Both the position numbers and the translations under genes were made by a program. A DNA stretch of 16,076 bases from Actinomadura graeca (GTDB taxonomy: Bacteria; Actinomycetota; Actinomycetes; Streptosporangiales; Streptosporangiaceae). The DNA lies in contig NZ_CP059574.1 of the NCBI RefSeq assembly GCF_019175365.1, positions 1-16,076 on the forward strand. Direction: 5' to 3'. The first letter of the stretch is position 1, and each line of letters starts with the position of its first letter. Under the pieces are notes generated by a model. The model saw only the letters and a list, made by a program, of their open reading frames with translations. It searched no databases and had not been told where the DNA came from. Positions 1 through 7,065 of this stretch are shown here, in pieces.

Positions 1-22
1 GGCGGCGTTTCCGCTGGTCGCC

Positions 23-100
23 GGGGGGTTGGGGGGGTCGGGGGGTCCCCCGGGGGCCCAGCCCGGCGGGGCCGGGGGGTTGGGGGGGACCCCCGGGGGG
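23..100. repeat. G-run repeat downstream of tra
   Basis: Two units of GGGGGGTTGGGGGGG followed by self-complementary GGGGG(T/A)CCCCC blocks lie directly after the tra stop codon. Similar units recur at 4128-4170, 13863-13900 and, on the opposite strand, at 15989-16075. As RNA from the minus strand it could fold into C/G stems, so it may help end the transfer operon. It has the base pattern for a G-quadruplex on the plus strand. Its role is inferred. Confidence 0.55.
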
Positions 101-2368
101 TCAGCCGCCGCGCTGCGCCTGGCCGTCGGCGGCGGCCGAGGACGCGGCGGCCGCGATGTCCTCGCGGCTGTAGCCGCGCCGGGCCTTGCCGCTCCGGACG
201 AACTTGTTGGGGAGCGTGCCGACGCCGTGGCGGCGCAGCGCCTCGGCCAGCGTCCAGACGGACGGCAGGCCCAGCGCCTCGGCGAGGGCCTCCGAATGCA
301 TCCGGTCGTCGTCGGCGGCGTCGAACGCCGCCAGCGCGGCCACGAGGATCTGGGGGGCGTCCAGCTCGGCCACCGCCGCGCGCGGGGACGCGCCGGACGC
401 GCTGGCGGGGCGGGGCTGTGCCGGGGATGCGGGCCGGGCGGGGAACAGGTCGGGCCAGTCGGCCGCGGTGCCGCCCACCGGCCGGGCCAGGGCGGCGGCC
501 GCGGCCATCGGGTCGGGCCAGTCGGCGGCGGCGCCCCTGAGCGTCGGCGCCTGGCCGGGCGCGGGCACCATGGCGGGCACCGCCGCCGCCGGGCGCGGCG
601 CCGGGCCGTCAGAGGGGCCGCCGGGCGCGCTGGCGGCCGGGGCCGGGCTGCCGGGGGAGATGGGCAGCTTGACGGGCTGGCCGGTGAACGCGGCGCGCAT
701 ACGCTCATAGCGGCCCGCGTAGATCCCGCTGAGCAGGGTGTCGGGGGTGCCCTGGGGGCCGAGCCGGACGGCGAATTGGGCGTCGGCGATCTCGGCGGAC
801 GCCTCGTCCAGCTCCGGGCGGGCCGCGGCCACGGCCAGCGCCGCCTCCTGCATCTGCTCCGGCTCCAAGTACCAGACCTTGACCGGGGTCGGCGCGTCCG
901 GCTTGTGCCCCACGAAGGTGGTGCCCTTGACCGGCAGGTCGATCGCGTTGATGCCCTTGTGCCAGCCGTACAGGTGCGCCAGGTCGCCCTCAGAGGTCCC
1001 GTACATGCCCAGCCGCCAGGCGCAGCCGTGCAGCACGTCGGGAGAGATCGTGGTCTGAGTCGGGCGCAGCGCCGAGAAGTGCGGCACCACCGCCTCATTG
1101 CGGCCGATCCGCAGCAGCTCTTCCAGGCCCGCGCGGACCTGGGAGCCGATGGGATCGCGGTTGGCCGGCGAGAGCGCCTCGGCGCCCTCATCGACCATCA
1201 GCACGATCGCGGGCAGCTCGGGGGAGATCGGCAGCAACTTGACGTTGCTCTGCGCCTTGAACGTCCGGTAGGAGCCCTTGCGGTCTTTGGCGATGGCCAG
1301 GGCGACGGTGACCATCAGCAGCGCCTCACGCGGGGACGGCGCGGCCCAGTCGATCGGGGGCCGCTCGCACCGGCCCTCCAGCCAGGCGTGCAGCCACAGC
1401 TGCGACATGCCGCCGCCGTTGAGGTCGATGTGCCATACCAGCGCGTCGGTGCACCGGGCCACGCCCAGCGTGGTCACGTCCAGGACGTTGGTCTTGCCGC
1501 CGCCCTTGGGGCCCACCACCAGCATGGAGTCCTCGCGCAGGGACATCCCCGAGACCGATCCGTCCCGCTGGATGCCCATATCGATCGTCTCCAGCAGCGA
1601 CCGGGGGCTGTAGTCGGCCGGGTAGGGGATCTTGGGCGGCGCCTCGTCGCCCCGCACGCCCAACAGGTTGCGCGTGGAGACCCCCAGAGTGAGCTCGCCG
1701 CGGTGCCGCCCCGGCTGGGGCGCCTCCACGCCGCACCCGTCCGGCAGCCGCGCGTCGGTGGCCAGCGCAGTCGTCGCTGCGCCGATCTGCGCCATGGTCG
1801 CCGGGCCGGGCGGCAGCTCACAGGTCAACGTGTATCCGGCGGCGTTGTCCCAGTGCTGCACTCGCGTCACCTGGACCCGGACCCGGCACACCCGCCGGAA
1901 CCGGGCCTCCCAGTCGGCCGCCAGCGGCCCGGCGGGACGGGCCGTCACCGCTACCAGCTCACCTCCCGCCCGCCGGGCCGGGGCCCCGCCGCGGGCCCGG
2001 ATGCGGCCCAGCGGCGCGAACGCCGCCGCGGCCACCCCGCCCGCCGCCACCGCCGCCAGCCCGTTGGTGGTCAGCGCGTCGCCGGTGCACCACGCCCAGG
2101 TCAGCCACCCCCCGGCGCCCACCCAGCAGCCCAGCCGGTACAGCAGCGCCCCCGGCCCGGCGTCGCGGTGCGCCGACTCCAGCACCGCGCCCAGCGCGCC
2201 CACGCCCGCGGCCGCGGCCGCCCACACCGGCGAGACATGCGCCATCCCGCCGACCGTGCCCGCCGCCAGCGTCACCGCCGCGCCCGACAGCGGCCCGTGC
2301 GGGACCATCGACCAGTCCACGCCCGGCCCGGCCGCCTTCGTTGTCGTGGCCTTCTTGGTGGTGCTCAC
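101..2368 (-). CDS. FtsK/SpoIIIE-type conjugative DNA translocase (TraB-like)
   Basis: This 755-residue protein is the probable motor of conjugation. Known actinomycete Tra proteins of this class form membrane hexamers that pump double-stranded plasmid DNA between cells without a relaxase. Hydrophobic segments lie at about 25-66 and 75-120. The ATPase core has Walker A GPKGGGKT at 286-293 and Walker B IVLMVDEGAE at 388-397, with a conserved HFSALRPTQTT stretch near 430-440. A proline/alanine linker (about 570-660) leads to a C-terminal winged-helix-like domain at about 667-740 ending in RRGYSREDI, the place where FtsK/TraB proteins carry their DNA-recognition domain. The GTG start follows GGGAG by 5 nt. 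It is the last gene of the transfer operon, 103 bp after its neighbour. I am confident of the FtsK/HerA-class ATPase; conjugative transfer is inferred from context. Another DNA-translocating role is the main alternative. Confidence 0.88.
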   Translation of the reverse strand: MSTTKKATTTKAAGPGVDWSMVPHGPLSGAAVTLAAGTVGGMAHVSPVWAAAAAGVGALGAVLESAHRDAGPGALLYRLGCWVGAGGWLTWAWCTGDALTTNGLAAVAAGGVAAAAFAPLGRIRARGGAPARRAGGELVAVTARPAGPLAADWEARFRRVCRVRVQVTRVQHWDNAAGYTLTCELPPGPATMAQIGAATTALATDARLPDGCGVEAPQPGRHRGELTLGVSTRNLLGVRGDEAPPKIPYPADYSPRSLLETIDMGIQRDGSVSGMSLREDSMLVVGPKGGGKTNVLDVTTLGVARCTDALVWHIDLNGGGMSQLWLHAWLEGRCERPPIDWAAPSPREALLMVTVALAIAKDRKGSYRTFKAQSNVKLLPISPELPAIVLMVDEGAEALSPANRDPIGSQVRAGLEELLRIGRNEAVVPHFSALRPTQTTISPDVLHGCAWRLGMYGTSEGDLAHLYGWHKGINAIDLPVKGTTFVGHKPDAPTPVKVWYLEPEQMQEAALAVAAARPELDEASAEIADAQFAVRLGPQGTPDTLLSGIYAGRYERMRAAFTGQPVKLPISPGSPAPAASAPGGPSDGPAPRPAAAVPAMVPAPGQAPTLRGAAADWPDPMAAAAALARPVGGTAADWPDLFPARPASPAQPRPASASGASPRAAVAELDAPQILVAALAAFDAADDDRMHSEALAEALGLPSVWTLAEALRRHGVGTLPNKFVRSGKARRGYSREDIAAAASSAAADGQAQRGG

Positions 2369-2471
2369 GGGGTCTCCCTCACTCAGATCTCACAGGTCAG
2401 CCGGTAGGTCTGGCGGCCGGTGGGACGCACCCGCCCAGGGCGGGGCGGGGCGGATGCGCCCGGACGAGCCG

Positions 2472-2813
2472 TCAGACGTTCCAGGCCCGCTCGTTGGTGC
2501 GCGGCGCCTCGTCCCGCTTGAGGTCATCGGCGTGCACCATGCGGTACAGCGGCGCGATCTCCTGCGCGCTGGAGGCCAGCGCGCCCAGGCCCACATACAG
2601 CTGCCCGATCGCCTCCACCACCTGCGGACTGATCGGGTAGCCGTCCTCCAGCCGCTGCGCGAACGTCCTGATCGCCATCGCCACCGACCCGAGGACATCG
2701 GGCAGCTGGTGAAGGTCCGAGCCGATCACCCACATGTCCGCGGGGGCGTAGGCAACCGCCGCCGTGCTGACCTCGGCAGCCGCGACCGCCAGCGGGAATC
2801 CTGCGCTGTCCAT
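2472..2813 (-). other. Possible nested in-frame start making a 113-aa C-terminal protein
   Basis: Inside the preceding gene, ATG at 2813 is preceded by AAAGGAGATCACG, a near-perfect ribosome binding site at good spacing and the strongest in this operon. It begins MDSAGFPLAVAAAEVSTAAV and ends with the parent's stop. This 113-residue part has ordinary composition, unlike the low-complexity upstream portion, and looks like the truly conserved domain. Either the long gene has an internal initiation site giving a soluble second product, or an originally separate gene became fused in frame to its neighbour. Confidence 0.5.
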
Positions 2814-4184
2814 CGTGATCTCCTTTGCTGGTGTGCGTGCGGTGCGGGGCCGGTAGTCCCGCACCGGCGGACCGGCCCGGCGGCCGCCCCGCCCCGTCTC
2901 GATCCCGTCCCCATCCGGCGCCGGGTCCTCGCCCGGCTCGGTCCCGGCCGTGGCGGCTGCGGCCGTGGCGGCGCGGCGGCGCCGGTACCGCCGGACCGCC
3001 AGCCCGGCGGCCCCCGATCCCAGCGCCACCAGCCCCGCCAGCGCCCACCACGGGCCCACCAGCGCCGCCGCCAGCAGGCCGCCCGCCGCCGCGCCGCCAC
3101 CGGCCGCGCCCCGGTGACGGCGCCACCACCGGCCCGCGCGCCCGCCGGTCATCCGGTCGACGCGCCGCCCGGCGGCCAGACCGGCGGCCCGTACCGCGCC
3201 CAGCACCCGGCCCGCGCGCCCGCCGGTCGCCGCGTCCACCCGGCGGACCGCCGCCCGCGCAGCACCAGCGGACCGGCGGACGGCCCCGGCCGTCGTCCGC
3301 GCCGTCGTCCGCGCCGCCTTGACCGCCTTCCTCGCGGCGGCCGGTGCGCCCGTCTTCCCCGCGGCCTTCCGCGCCGCCCGGGTGGCGGTCTTGGTGGCGG
3401 TGGTGGCGGCCTTGACGGCGCGCCGCCCGGCAGCGGTGCCCAGCGCCGCGCCCGCGGCCCGTCCCGCCGTACGCCCGGCAGCCCGGCCCGCCTTCCCGGC
3501 ACCGCCGCCGGATCGCCCGGCGGACCGTCCAGCGCCGCCCGGGGCGCGGCCGCGGCCGCCCAGGCCCGGCATCCGCAGCCCGGCGCCCGCGCTCCGCCCG
3601 GCACCGCCCGCGCGGCCGCCCAGCAGCCCACCGGCCCGCCCGGCGCGCCCGCTGGTCCGGCCACCGGCCCGTCCGGCGGACCGTCCGGGCGCGCCCAGCA
3701 GCCCGCCCAGGCGGGCCGGTCCGGCACCGCGCCCACCGGACCGCCCGACACCGGACCGTCCGCCGGGCCGTCCGAGCACGCCCAGGCGGCGCCCGGCGTA
3801 CAGCGCCGCGCCACCGGCCGCGACCACGCCACCGGCGACCACGCCGACCACGCCGACCGCCTGCCACAGCACCGCGCCCAGCACGCTCAGCACGCTCGCG
3901 CCGCCCACGACCATCTGACCGGCCGGGACCGCGCGCGCGGCGCCGTCCGGCCCCTCGCCCTCGCCCTCGCCCTCGCCGTCGTCCAGGCGCTCACCCTCAC
4001 CGGCCGGGACGCCGGTGACGCCGGTACCGACGTCGATACCGTCCTCGCCCTCGCGTGGGACGGCGCCCAGGCCCTCGCCCGGCCCGGACGGCCCGTGCGG
4101 GCCGTCCGGGTGCCCGGGCAGGTCGGCGGGGGGTTGGGTGGGGGGTTGGGGGACTCCCCCGGGGGGGTCCTGCGGACCGGTCAT
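2472..4184 (-). CDS. Basic membrane protein with histone-H1-like middle (Spd-like)
   Basis: I recognise no named family for the whole 570 residues. In order: a proline/acidic-rich N-terminus (1-85), a long hydrophobic stretch (90-130), a glycine/arginine-rich region (135-250), a lysine/alanine/threonine-rich region like eukaryotic histone H1 or bacterial HU tails (252-320), a second hydrophobic segment (366-397) followed by RRYRRRR, an acidic/arginine linker, and a well-folded-looking C-terminal domain (458-570). A membrane-bound, non-specific DNA binder fits, resembling in concept the SpdB2 spread proteins of Streptomyces plasmids, which are membrane proteins that bind DNA and work with TraB. 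The ATG shares one base with the TGA of the upstream gene (TGATGA), so I preferred it to in-frame starts further upstream. The C-terminal domain may also be made separately from an internal start at 2813. Function is inferred. Confidence 0.72.
   Translation of the reverse strand: MTGPQDPPGGVPQPPTQPPADLPGHPDGPHGPSGPGEGLGAVPREGEDGIDVGTGVTGVPAGEGERLDDGEGEGEGEGPDGAARAVPAGQMVVGGASVLSVLGAVLWQAVGVVGVVAGGVVAAGGAALYAGRRLGVLGRPGGRSGVGRSGGRGAGPARLGGLLGAPGRSAGRAGGRTSGRAGRAGGLLGGRAGGAGRSAGAGLRMPGLGGRGRAPGGAGRSAGRSGGGAGKAGRAAGRTAGRAAGAALGTAAGRRAVKAATTATKTATRAARKAAGKTGAPAAARKAVKAARTTARTTAGAVRRSAGAARAAVRRVDAATGGRAGRVLGAVRAAGLAAGRRVDRMTGGRAGRWWRRHRGAAGGGAAAGGLLAAALVGPWWALAGLVALGSGAAGLAVRRYRRRRAATAAAATAGTEPGEDPAPDGDGIETGRGGRRAGPPVRDYRPRTARTPAKEITMDSAGFPLAVAAAEVSTAAVAYAPADMWVIGSDLHQLPDVLGSVAMAIRTFAQRLEDGYPISPQVVEAIGQLYVGLGALASSAQEIAPLYRMVHADDLKRDEAPRTNERAWNV
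4128..4170. repeat. G-run repeat inside the start of the basic membrane gene
   Basis: Two GGGGGGTTGGG(G/T) units are followed by GGGGGACTCCCCCGGGGGGG, matching the G-rich repeats at both window edges. It lies about 15-55 bases inside the coding sequence and encodes the proline-rich stretch PPGGVPQPPTQPPADLP. It looks like a dispersed repeat accommodated in frame. Confidence 0.5.
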
Positions 4185-4639
4185 CACGCACCCCCCGCGC
4201 CCGCGCACGGCAGCTCGGCCCACACCCGGCGGCGCCCGGCGGGCAGGTCGTCCCAGCCGACCGCGCCCAGGCACGCCAGCGTGCCCAGGCCACGCCCGCC
4301 CGCCCGGTCCGGATCGGCCAGCTCGGCCGCCGAGGCCACCCGCGGGACCCGCGCGCCGCCCTCGTCGATCACCGCCACCCGCACCCGGCCCGGCAGCACC
4401 GCCACCGCCAGCACATACCGGCGGCCCGGCCCGCCGCTGGCGCTGTGACGGACCGCGTTGCCCGCCAGCTCCGACACCGCCAGCTCGACATCGGCCAGCA
4501 CCGCCGCGGGCACATGCCCCGCCAGCGCCGACCGGACCAGCTCCCGCGCCCTGGCCACCGACCGCGCCTCACCGGCCAGCACCCAGCCCGCCAGCACCGG
4601 CTCCCGCACCGCAGCCGTCCCGGCGCACGCCCTGGTCAT
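4184..4639 (-). CDS. RsbW-like GHKL ATP-binding protein (anti-sigma/kinase-like)
   Basis: The 151-residue protein matches the HATPase_c_2 group common in actinomycetes, related to the RsbW/SpoIIAB anti-sigma kinases. Visible motifs: N-box ELAVSELAGNAVRHS (52-66, with E57 and N61), G1-type AVIDEGGARVPRV (89-101, D92) and G2-type GGRGLGTLACLGAVGW (114-129). The length is typical for single-domain members. ATG at 4639 overlaps the previous stop as ATGA; at the other end the stop overlaps the next start, so it is translated within the transfer operon. No sigma factor, STAS antagonist or phosphatase gene is nearby. It may act on a host regulator to tune transfer or differentiation, or have been recruited for ATP binding only. 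The family is fairly sure; substrate and partner are unknown. Confidence 0.8.
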   Translation of the reverse strand: MTRACAGTAAVREPVLAGWVLAGEARSVARARELVRSALAGHVPAAVLADVELAVSELAGNAVRHSASGGPGRRYVLAVAVLPGRVRVAVIDEGGARVPRVASAAELADPDRAGGRGLGTLACLGAVGWDDLPAGRRRVWAELPCAGAGGA

Positions 4640-5082
4640 GACGCACCCGCCGAGATCATCAGCGCGGCCACGAACAGCCACATCACGTGCCAGGACTGGT
4701 CCAGGGCGTAGGCGCCGGTCCCGGTCGGCGCGGCGGCGCCGTCGCCGAGGGCGGCGAACTCGCCCTTGCCAACGCGGCGGGCCAGCGCCAGCAGCGTGGA
4801 CCGCCGGTCGGCCCAGTAGTGCGACACCGCGTCCACCGCCAGCCCGGCCACCGCCGCCTGCGGCGACAACTCCAGGCCCGTCACGGCCGCCATCACGGCC
4901 ACGGCCAGCACCTTGACCGCGGTCAGCGAGGCGACGTGCCGCGCGCACAGCACCCGGCCCCGCCATCCCGCCGCGCCCTTGCCGCACGCCTGCGCGGACG
5001 TCTGGATCCAGTGGTCACCCAGCTCATGCGCGGCGTACAGCGCCGCGAACACCGCCGCGAACACGGCCGCCCCGGCGCTCAC
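4636..5082 (-). CDS. DUF3307-like small membrane protein
   Basis: This is a 148-residue membrane protein with hydrophobic segments at about 3-18, 52-84 and 131-146. The pattern H-E-L-G-D-H-W-I-Q (19-27), then R-H-V (48-50) and SHYWADRR (87-94) with a following GKGEF, resembles DUF3307 proteins, whose histidine/aspartate residues sit at membrane helix ends. The function of that family is not known to me. The GTG start overlaps the previous stop as GTGA, and its own stop overlaps the next start as ATGA. Position in the chain suggests a membrane component or accessory of the transfer apparatus. The family match rests on pattern recognition only. Confidence 0.68.
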   Translation of the reverse strand: MSAGAAVFAAVFAALYAAHELGDHWIQTSAQACGKGAAGWRGRVLCARHVASLTAVKVLAVAVMAAVTGLELSPQAAVAGLAVDAVSHYWADRRSTLLALARRVGKGEFAALGDGAAAPTGTGAYALDQSWHVMWLFVAALMISAGAS

Positions 5083-6458
5083 GACTCCGCCCCGCTGCGC
5101 AGCGCCCGGCGGTGCCGCTTGGCGGTCGCCTCGCTGATCCCCAGCGCCCCGGCGATCTCCCGCACCGACGCACCCGGGGTGGTGTCCAGGACCGCCGCCA
5201 CCCGCGCCCGCGTCGCATCCCCCGCAGCGCGCCGCGCCTCGGCCGCCGCCCACACCCGCCGCGCACCCTCATCCGGCCCGCCAGGGTCCAGGGCGCCGTC
5301 CGGGCCGTCGTCCGGGTCGGAGTCGATGTGACCCCCCGGCCCCTCGATGCGACCCCCGTCCCCGCCAGCGGGGAGAGCGGGCATGGGGACGGGCCCGCCG
5401 CCGCCCCGGTCGCCGAGCACCATCCCGCCATGCCGGGGGCACACCCCCTCGCCGGGGGCCTCCCCCAGCCCGGGACGCAGCCCGCGGGCGGCGCCGACCG
5501 GCCCGCCACCGGGCACCGGGGCACCCGCGGGCACCGCACCCGCCGCCGGGGGCTCCCGGTCGGCCAGCCACGCCGCCAGCTCGTCCACCCCCGCCCGCGC
5601 CGCGACCTCGATCCCGGCATCCAGAGACCCCGCGATCCCGCCATCCCGAGATCCCGGGACCCCGCCCGGCGCCTCGTCCGGCGCCTCGTCCGGCTCCTGG
5701 CCCATCGCCACCGCGCGCAGCCCGGCCTCGTCGGCGGCGTCGACCTCGGCCGCGCGGGCCTGCATCGCCGCCGCGCTGCGATCGGCCACCACGGCGCCCA
5801 GCAGCGCGAACGCCCCCGCGCCGATCGAGCACGCCGCGCCCAGCGCGTTCAGCATCGAGACGTTGGCGATGACGCTGGCCAGCAGCGGCACCGTCATCAG
5901 CGCCCACAGCGCCCGCAGCTGCCACGAGCCCCTGGCCAGCGTGCCCCGGTGCTCGGCCAGGTGCGCCCGGTAGGCGATCGCCGCCGTGCTCAGCCCGGTC
6001 AGCCCCAGCTCGGCCACATACCCGGTCCCCCGCGGTGCCTCCAGCACGTGCGCGGCGGCCTCCACGCCCATCGCGCTCCCGGCCGCCAGTACCACACTTG
6101 CGCCCAGCGCCAGCCGCGACCACCGGCGCCGCCCGTCGGCCAGCGCCTTCACCGACCGTGCCGACGACGACGCCCGCCGCGCCAGCGCGATCGCCTCCAG
6201 CGTCGCCTCCGCCTCGGCCGCCCGCGCGTCCAGGACCCGGTCCCGGCGCAGCGCCCGCCCGTGCTCGGCCTCCAGCGCCGTGATCTGCTGGGCCGTCCGC
6301 AGCTCGTCCGCGTGCGCCCTGGTGGCGGGGTTCAGCCGCGGGTCGGCGAGCCGGTCCTGACCGGAGATCCCCGCCAGCGCCGCCGCCTGCTCGGCCTGCT
6401 CCCGCACCGATGCGACCACGTCCACGGCCGTCGTCGTGCTCTTCCTGCGTCCCCTCAT
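5079..6458 (-). CDS. Polytopic membrane protein with C-terminal helix-turn-helix (DUF2637/Spd-like)
   Basis: The 459-residue protein starts with an alpha-helical, charged region (1-110, probable coiled coil near 50-95). About four membrane segments follow between 115 and 226. Next comes a long disordered glycine/proline linker (255-400) and a C-terminal helix-turn-helix, with ATRARVAAVLDTTPGASVRE then IAGALGISEATAKRHRRAL at about 416-453. Membrane domain plus cytoplasmic HTH is the plan of DUF2637/Spd-like proteins of actinomycete plasmids; whether the HTH binds a plasmid site is unknown. ATG at 6458 overlaps the upstream stop (ATGA). The linker DNA contains two dispersed repeats of the element: the ATCCCG-rich repeat at 5632-5664 and a G-rich palindromic unit at 5433-5474, both kept in frame. 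Confidence 0.75.
   Translation of the reverse strand: MRGRRKSTTTAVDVVASVREQAEQAAALAGISGQDRLADPRLNPATRAHADELRTAQQITALEAEHGRALRRDRVLDARAAEAEATLEAIALARRASSSARSVKALADGRRRWSRLALGASVVLAAGSAMGVEAAAHVLEAPRGTGYVAELGLTGLSTAAIAYRAHLAEHRGTLARGSWQLRALWALMTVPLLASVIANVSMLNALGAACSIGAGAFALLGAVVADRSAAAMQARAAEVDAADEAGLRAVAMGQEPDEAPDEAPGGVPGSRDGGIAGSLDAGIEVAARAGVDELAAWLADREPPAAGAVPAGAPVPGGGPVGAARGLRPGLGEAPGEGVCPRHGGMVLGDRGGGGPVPMPALPAGGDGGRIEGPGGHIDSDPDDGPDGALDPGGPDEGARRVWAAAEARRAAGDATRARVAAVLDTTPGASVREIAGALGISEATAKRHRRALRSGAES
5433..5474. repeat. G/C palindromic unit inside a CDS linker
   Basis: CCGGGGGC, CCCCCTCG, CCGGGGGCC and TCCCCCAGCCCGGG blocks form overlapping inverted repeats within the disordered linker of the polytopic membrane gene. 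They translate on the minus strand to PGLGEAPGEGVCPRHGG. It resembles the small G-rich palindromes between genes in many actinomycete genomes, here kept in frame. Confidence 0.4.
5632..5664. repeat. ATCCCG-rich dispersed repeat, copy 1
   Basis: This copy matches 9484-9516 at 29 of 33 positions, including an exact 15-base core GATCCCGCCATCCCG, and resembles 10644-10669 at 21 of 26. It lies in the disordered linker of the polytopic membrane gene, whereas the other copies flank parA and the RHH gene. Confidence 0.6.
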
Positions 6459-6649
6459 CGGGCACCCCCGCCCCGGCGGACGCTGAGGTACGCCTCCACC
6501 GCCAGCAGCGGCACCGCCACCAGGGACGGCACCACCAGCAGCGCCCACCGGCCCGGCAGCGCCGCCGCCACCAGGACCAGCGCGCCCAGCACCGCGGCCC
6601 CGACCCAGATCGCCGCGCGCACCGCGGCCAGCTCGTTCTCGCCGCTCAT
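6455..6649 (-). CDS. Two-helix membrane peptide
   Basis: This 64-residue protein is almost entirely two membrane helices (about 8-31 and 34-56) with a short charged start (MSGENE) and a basic tail (SVRRGGGAR). No family is recognised. ATG at 6649 overlaps the previous stop as ATGA, and the stop overlaps the next start as ATGA, so it must be a real translated link of the transfer operon. Small hydrophobic proteins of this kind (Spd/Kil-type) are common next to tra in Streptomyces plasmids and affect intramycelial spread; that role is inferred here. Confidence 0.68.
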   Translation of the reverse strand: MSGENELAAVRAAIWVGAAVLGALVLVAAALPGRWALLVVPSLVAVPLLAVEAYLSVRRGGGAR

Positions 6650-6915
6650 CGGACGCCCCCCGCCAGCAGGGCCCCGCCGTCGATCCCGCCGTCCCCGGCC
6701 ACCAGCTCGGCGTACTCGCCCAGCAAGTCGTCCAGGATGTCGGCCGCCGCCAGCCGCCGCGCCTCGGCCGCCACCGGCGACTCACCCGCCGCGCGCTCCC
6801 ACACCGCCGGCGACATCCGCTCCAACGCCCACACCAACGCCGCCGTGACCGGCTCCGTCAGCGGCGGGGGGGACATGCATCCCTGCCCCACCTGCGAAAC
6901 GATGTTGCTCAGCAT
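6646..6915 (-). CDS. Small hypothetical protein, first gene of the transfer operon
   Basis: About 89 residues, mostly alpha-helical, soluble and slightly acidic: a short N-terminus with one cysteine, then helices covering TAALVWALERM and EARRLAAADILDDLLGEYAEL. I recognise no family. I chose ATG at 6915 because GGAAGGA lies about 10 nt upstream; a GTG at 6924 is also in frame but sits against that ribosome site. Its stop overlaps the next start as ATGA. It follows a leader containing two hairpins and the operator-controlled promoter, so it is the first gene released when the repressor leaves. Confidence 0.6.
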   Translation of the reverse strand: MLSNIVSQVGQGCMSPPPLTEPVTAALVWALERMSPAVWERAAGESPVAAEARRLAAADILDDLLGEYAELVAGDGGIDGGALLAGGVR

Positions 6916-6934
6916 CGGATCCACTTCCTTCCAA

Positions 6935-6948
6935 GATCGGTTCCGATG
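6935..6948. promoter_or_regulatory. Small hairpin before the first transfer-operon ribosome site
   Basis: ATCGG-TT-CCGAT forms a five-pair stem just upstream of GGAAGGA on the minus strand. It could affect exposure of the ribosome binding site; the evidence is structural only. Confidence 0.35.
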
Positions 6949-6951
6949 TCA

Positions 6952-6986
6952 GCGGCTCTCGGGCGCTTGCATCGCCCGGGAGCCGC
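6952..6986 (-). promoter_or_regulatory. 14-bp leader hairpin of the transfer operon
   Basis: Arms 6952-6965 and 6973-6986 pair over 14 positions with one mismatch (a G-T wobble if read on the plus strand) around a seven-base loop. It lies between the operator-promoter and the first transfer gene, so it would be in the 5' leader. No T-run follows on the minus strand, so intrinsic termination is uncertain; attenuation, RNA stability or protein binding are alternatives. Confidence 0.55.
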
Positions 6987-7004
6987 GTCCTGTCATGGAT
7001 TAAG

Positions 7005-7018
7005 GTGTCCTAGGACAC
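7005..7018. promoter_or_regulatory. Operator 1, GTGTCCTAGGACAC
   Basis: A perfect 14 bp palindrome in the divergent region, of the size and symmetry typical for GntR/HutC dimers. It lies directly downstream of the TTGACA box for the minus-strand operon and shares GGTGTC-TAGGACA with operator 2. CTAG-centred palindromes are rare in such GC-rich DNA, which strengthens the call. The ligand protein is inferred to be the adjacent regulator. Confidence 0.7.
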
Positions 7019-7025
7019 TAGATAA

Positions 7026-7031
7026 TGTCAA
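7026..7031 (-). promoter_or_regulatory. -35 box TTGACA of the transfer operon
   Basis: A consensus TTGACA reads leftward. Operator 1 covers the region where spacer and -10 would lie (about 7003-7020), so a bound repressor would block polymerase. No strong -10 hexamer is visible at 17-18 bp; ACACCT is the nearest. Confidence 0.5.
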
Positions 7032-7054
7032 GGGCTAGGGCATAGGGTTCTTGG

Positions 7055-7065
7055 TGTCTAGGACA
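7055..7065. promoter_or_regulatory. Operator 2, TGTCTAGGACA
   Basis: TGTC-TAG-GACA is a one-base-shorter version of operator 1. It lies 24-34 bases before the regulator's ATG, downstream of its likely promoter, consistent with autorepression. Confidence 0.62.

Noticed and set aside
1959..2225. Extra minus-strand frame inside the N-terminal part of tra
   Set aside because: Shadow of the tra coding sequence, low complexity, no ribosome site.
29..4448. Very long open frames on the plus strand opposite the transfer operon
   Set aside because: They are arginine/glycine/proline-rich by-products of high GC, lack ribosome sites, and lie opposite genes with clear motifs and chained overlaps.
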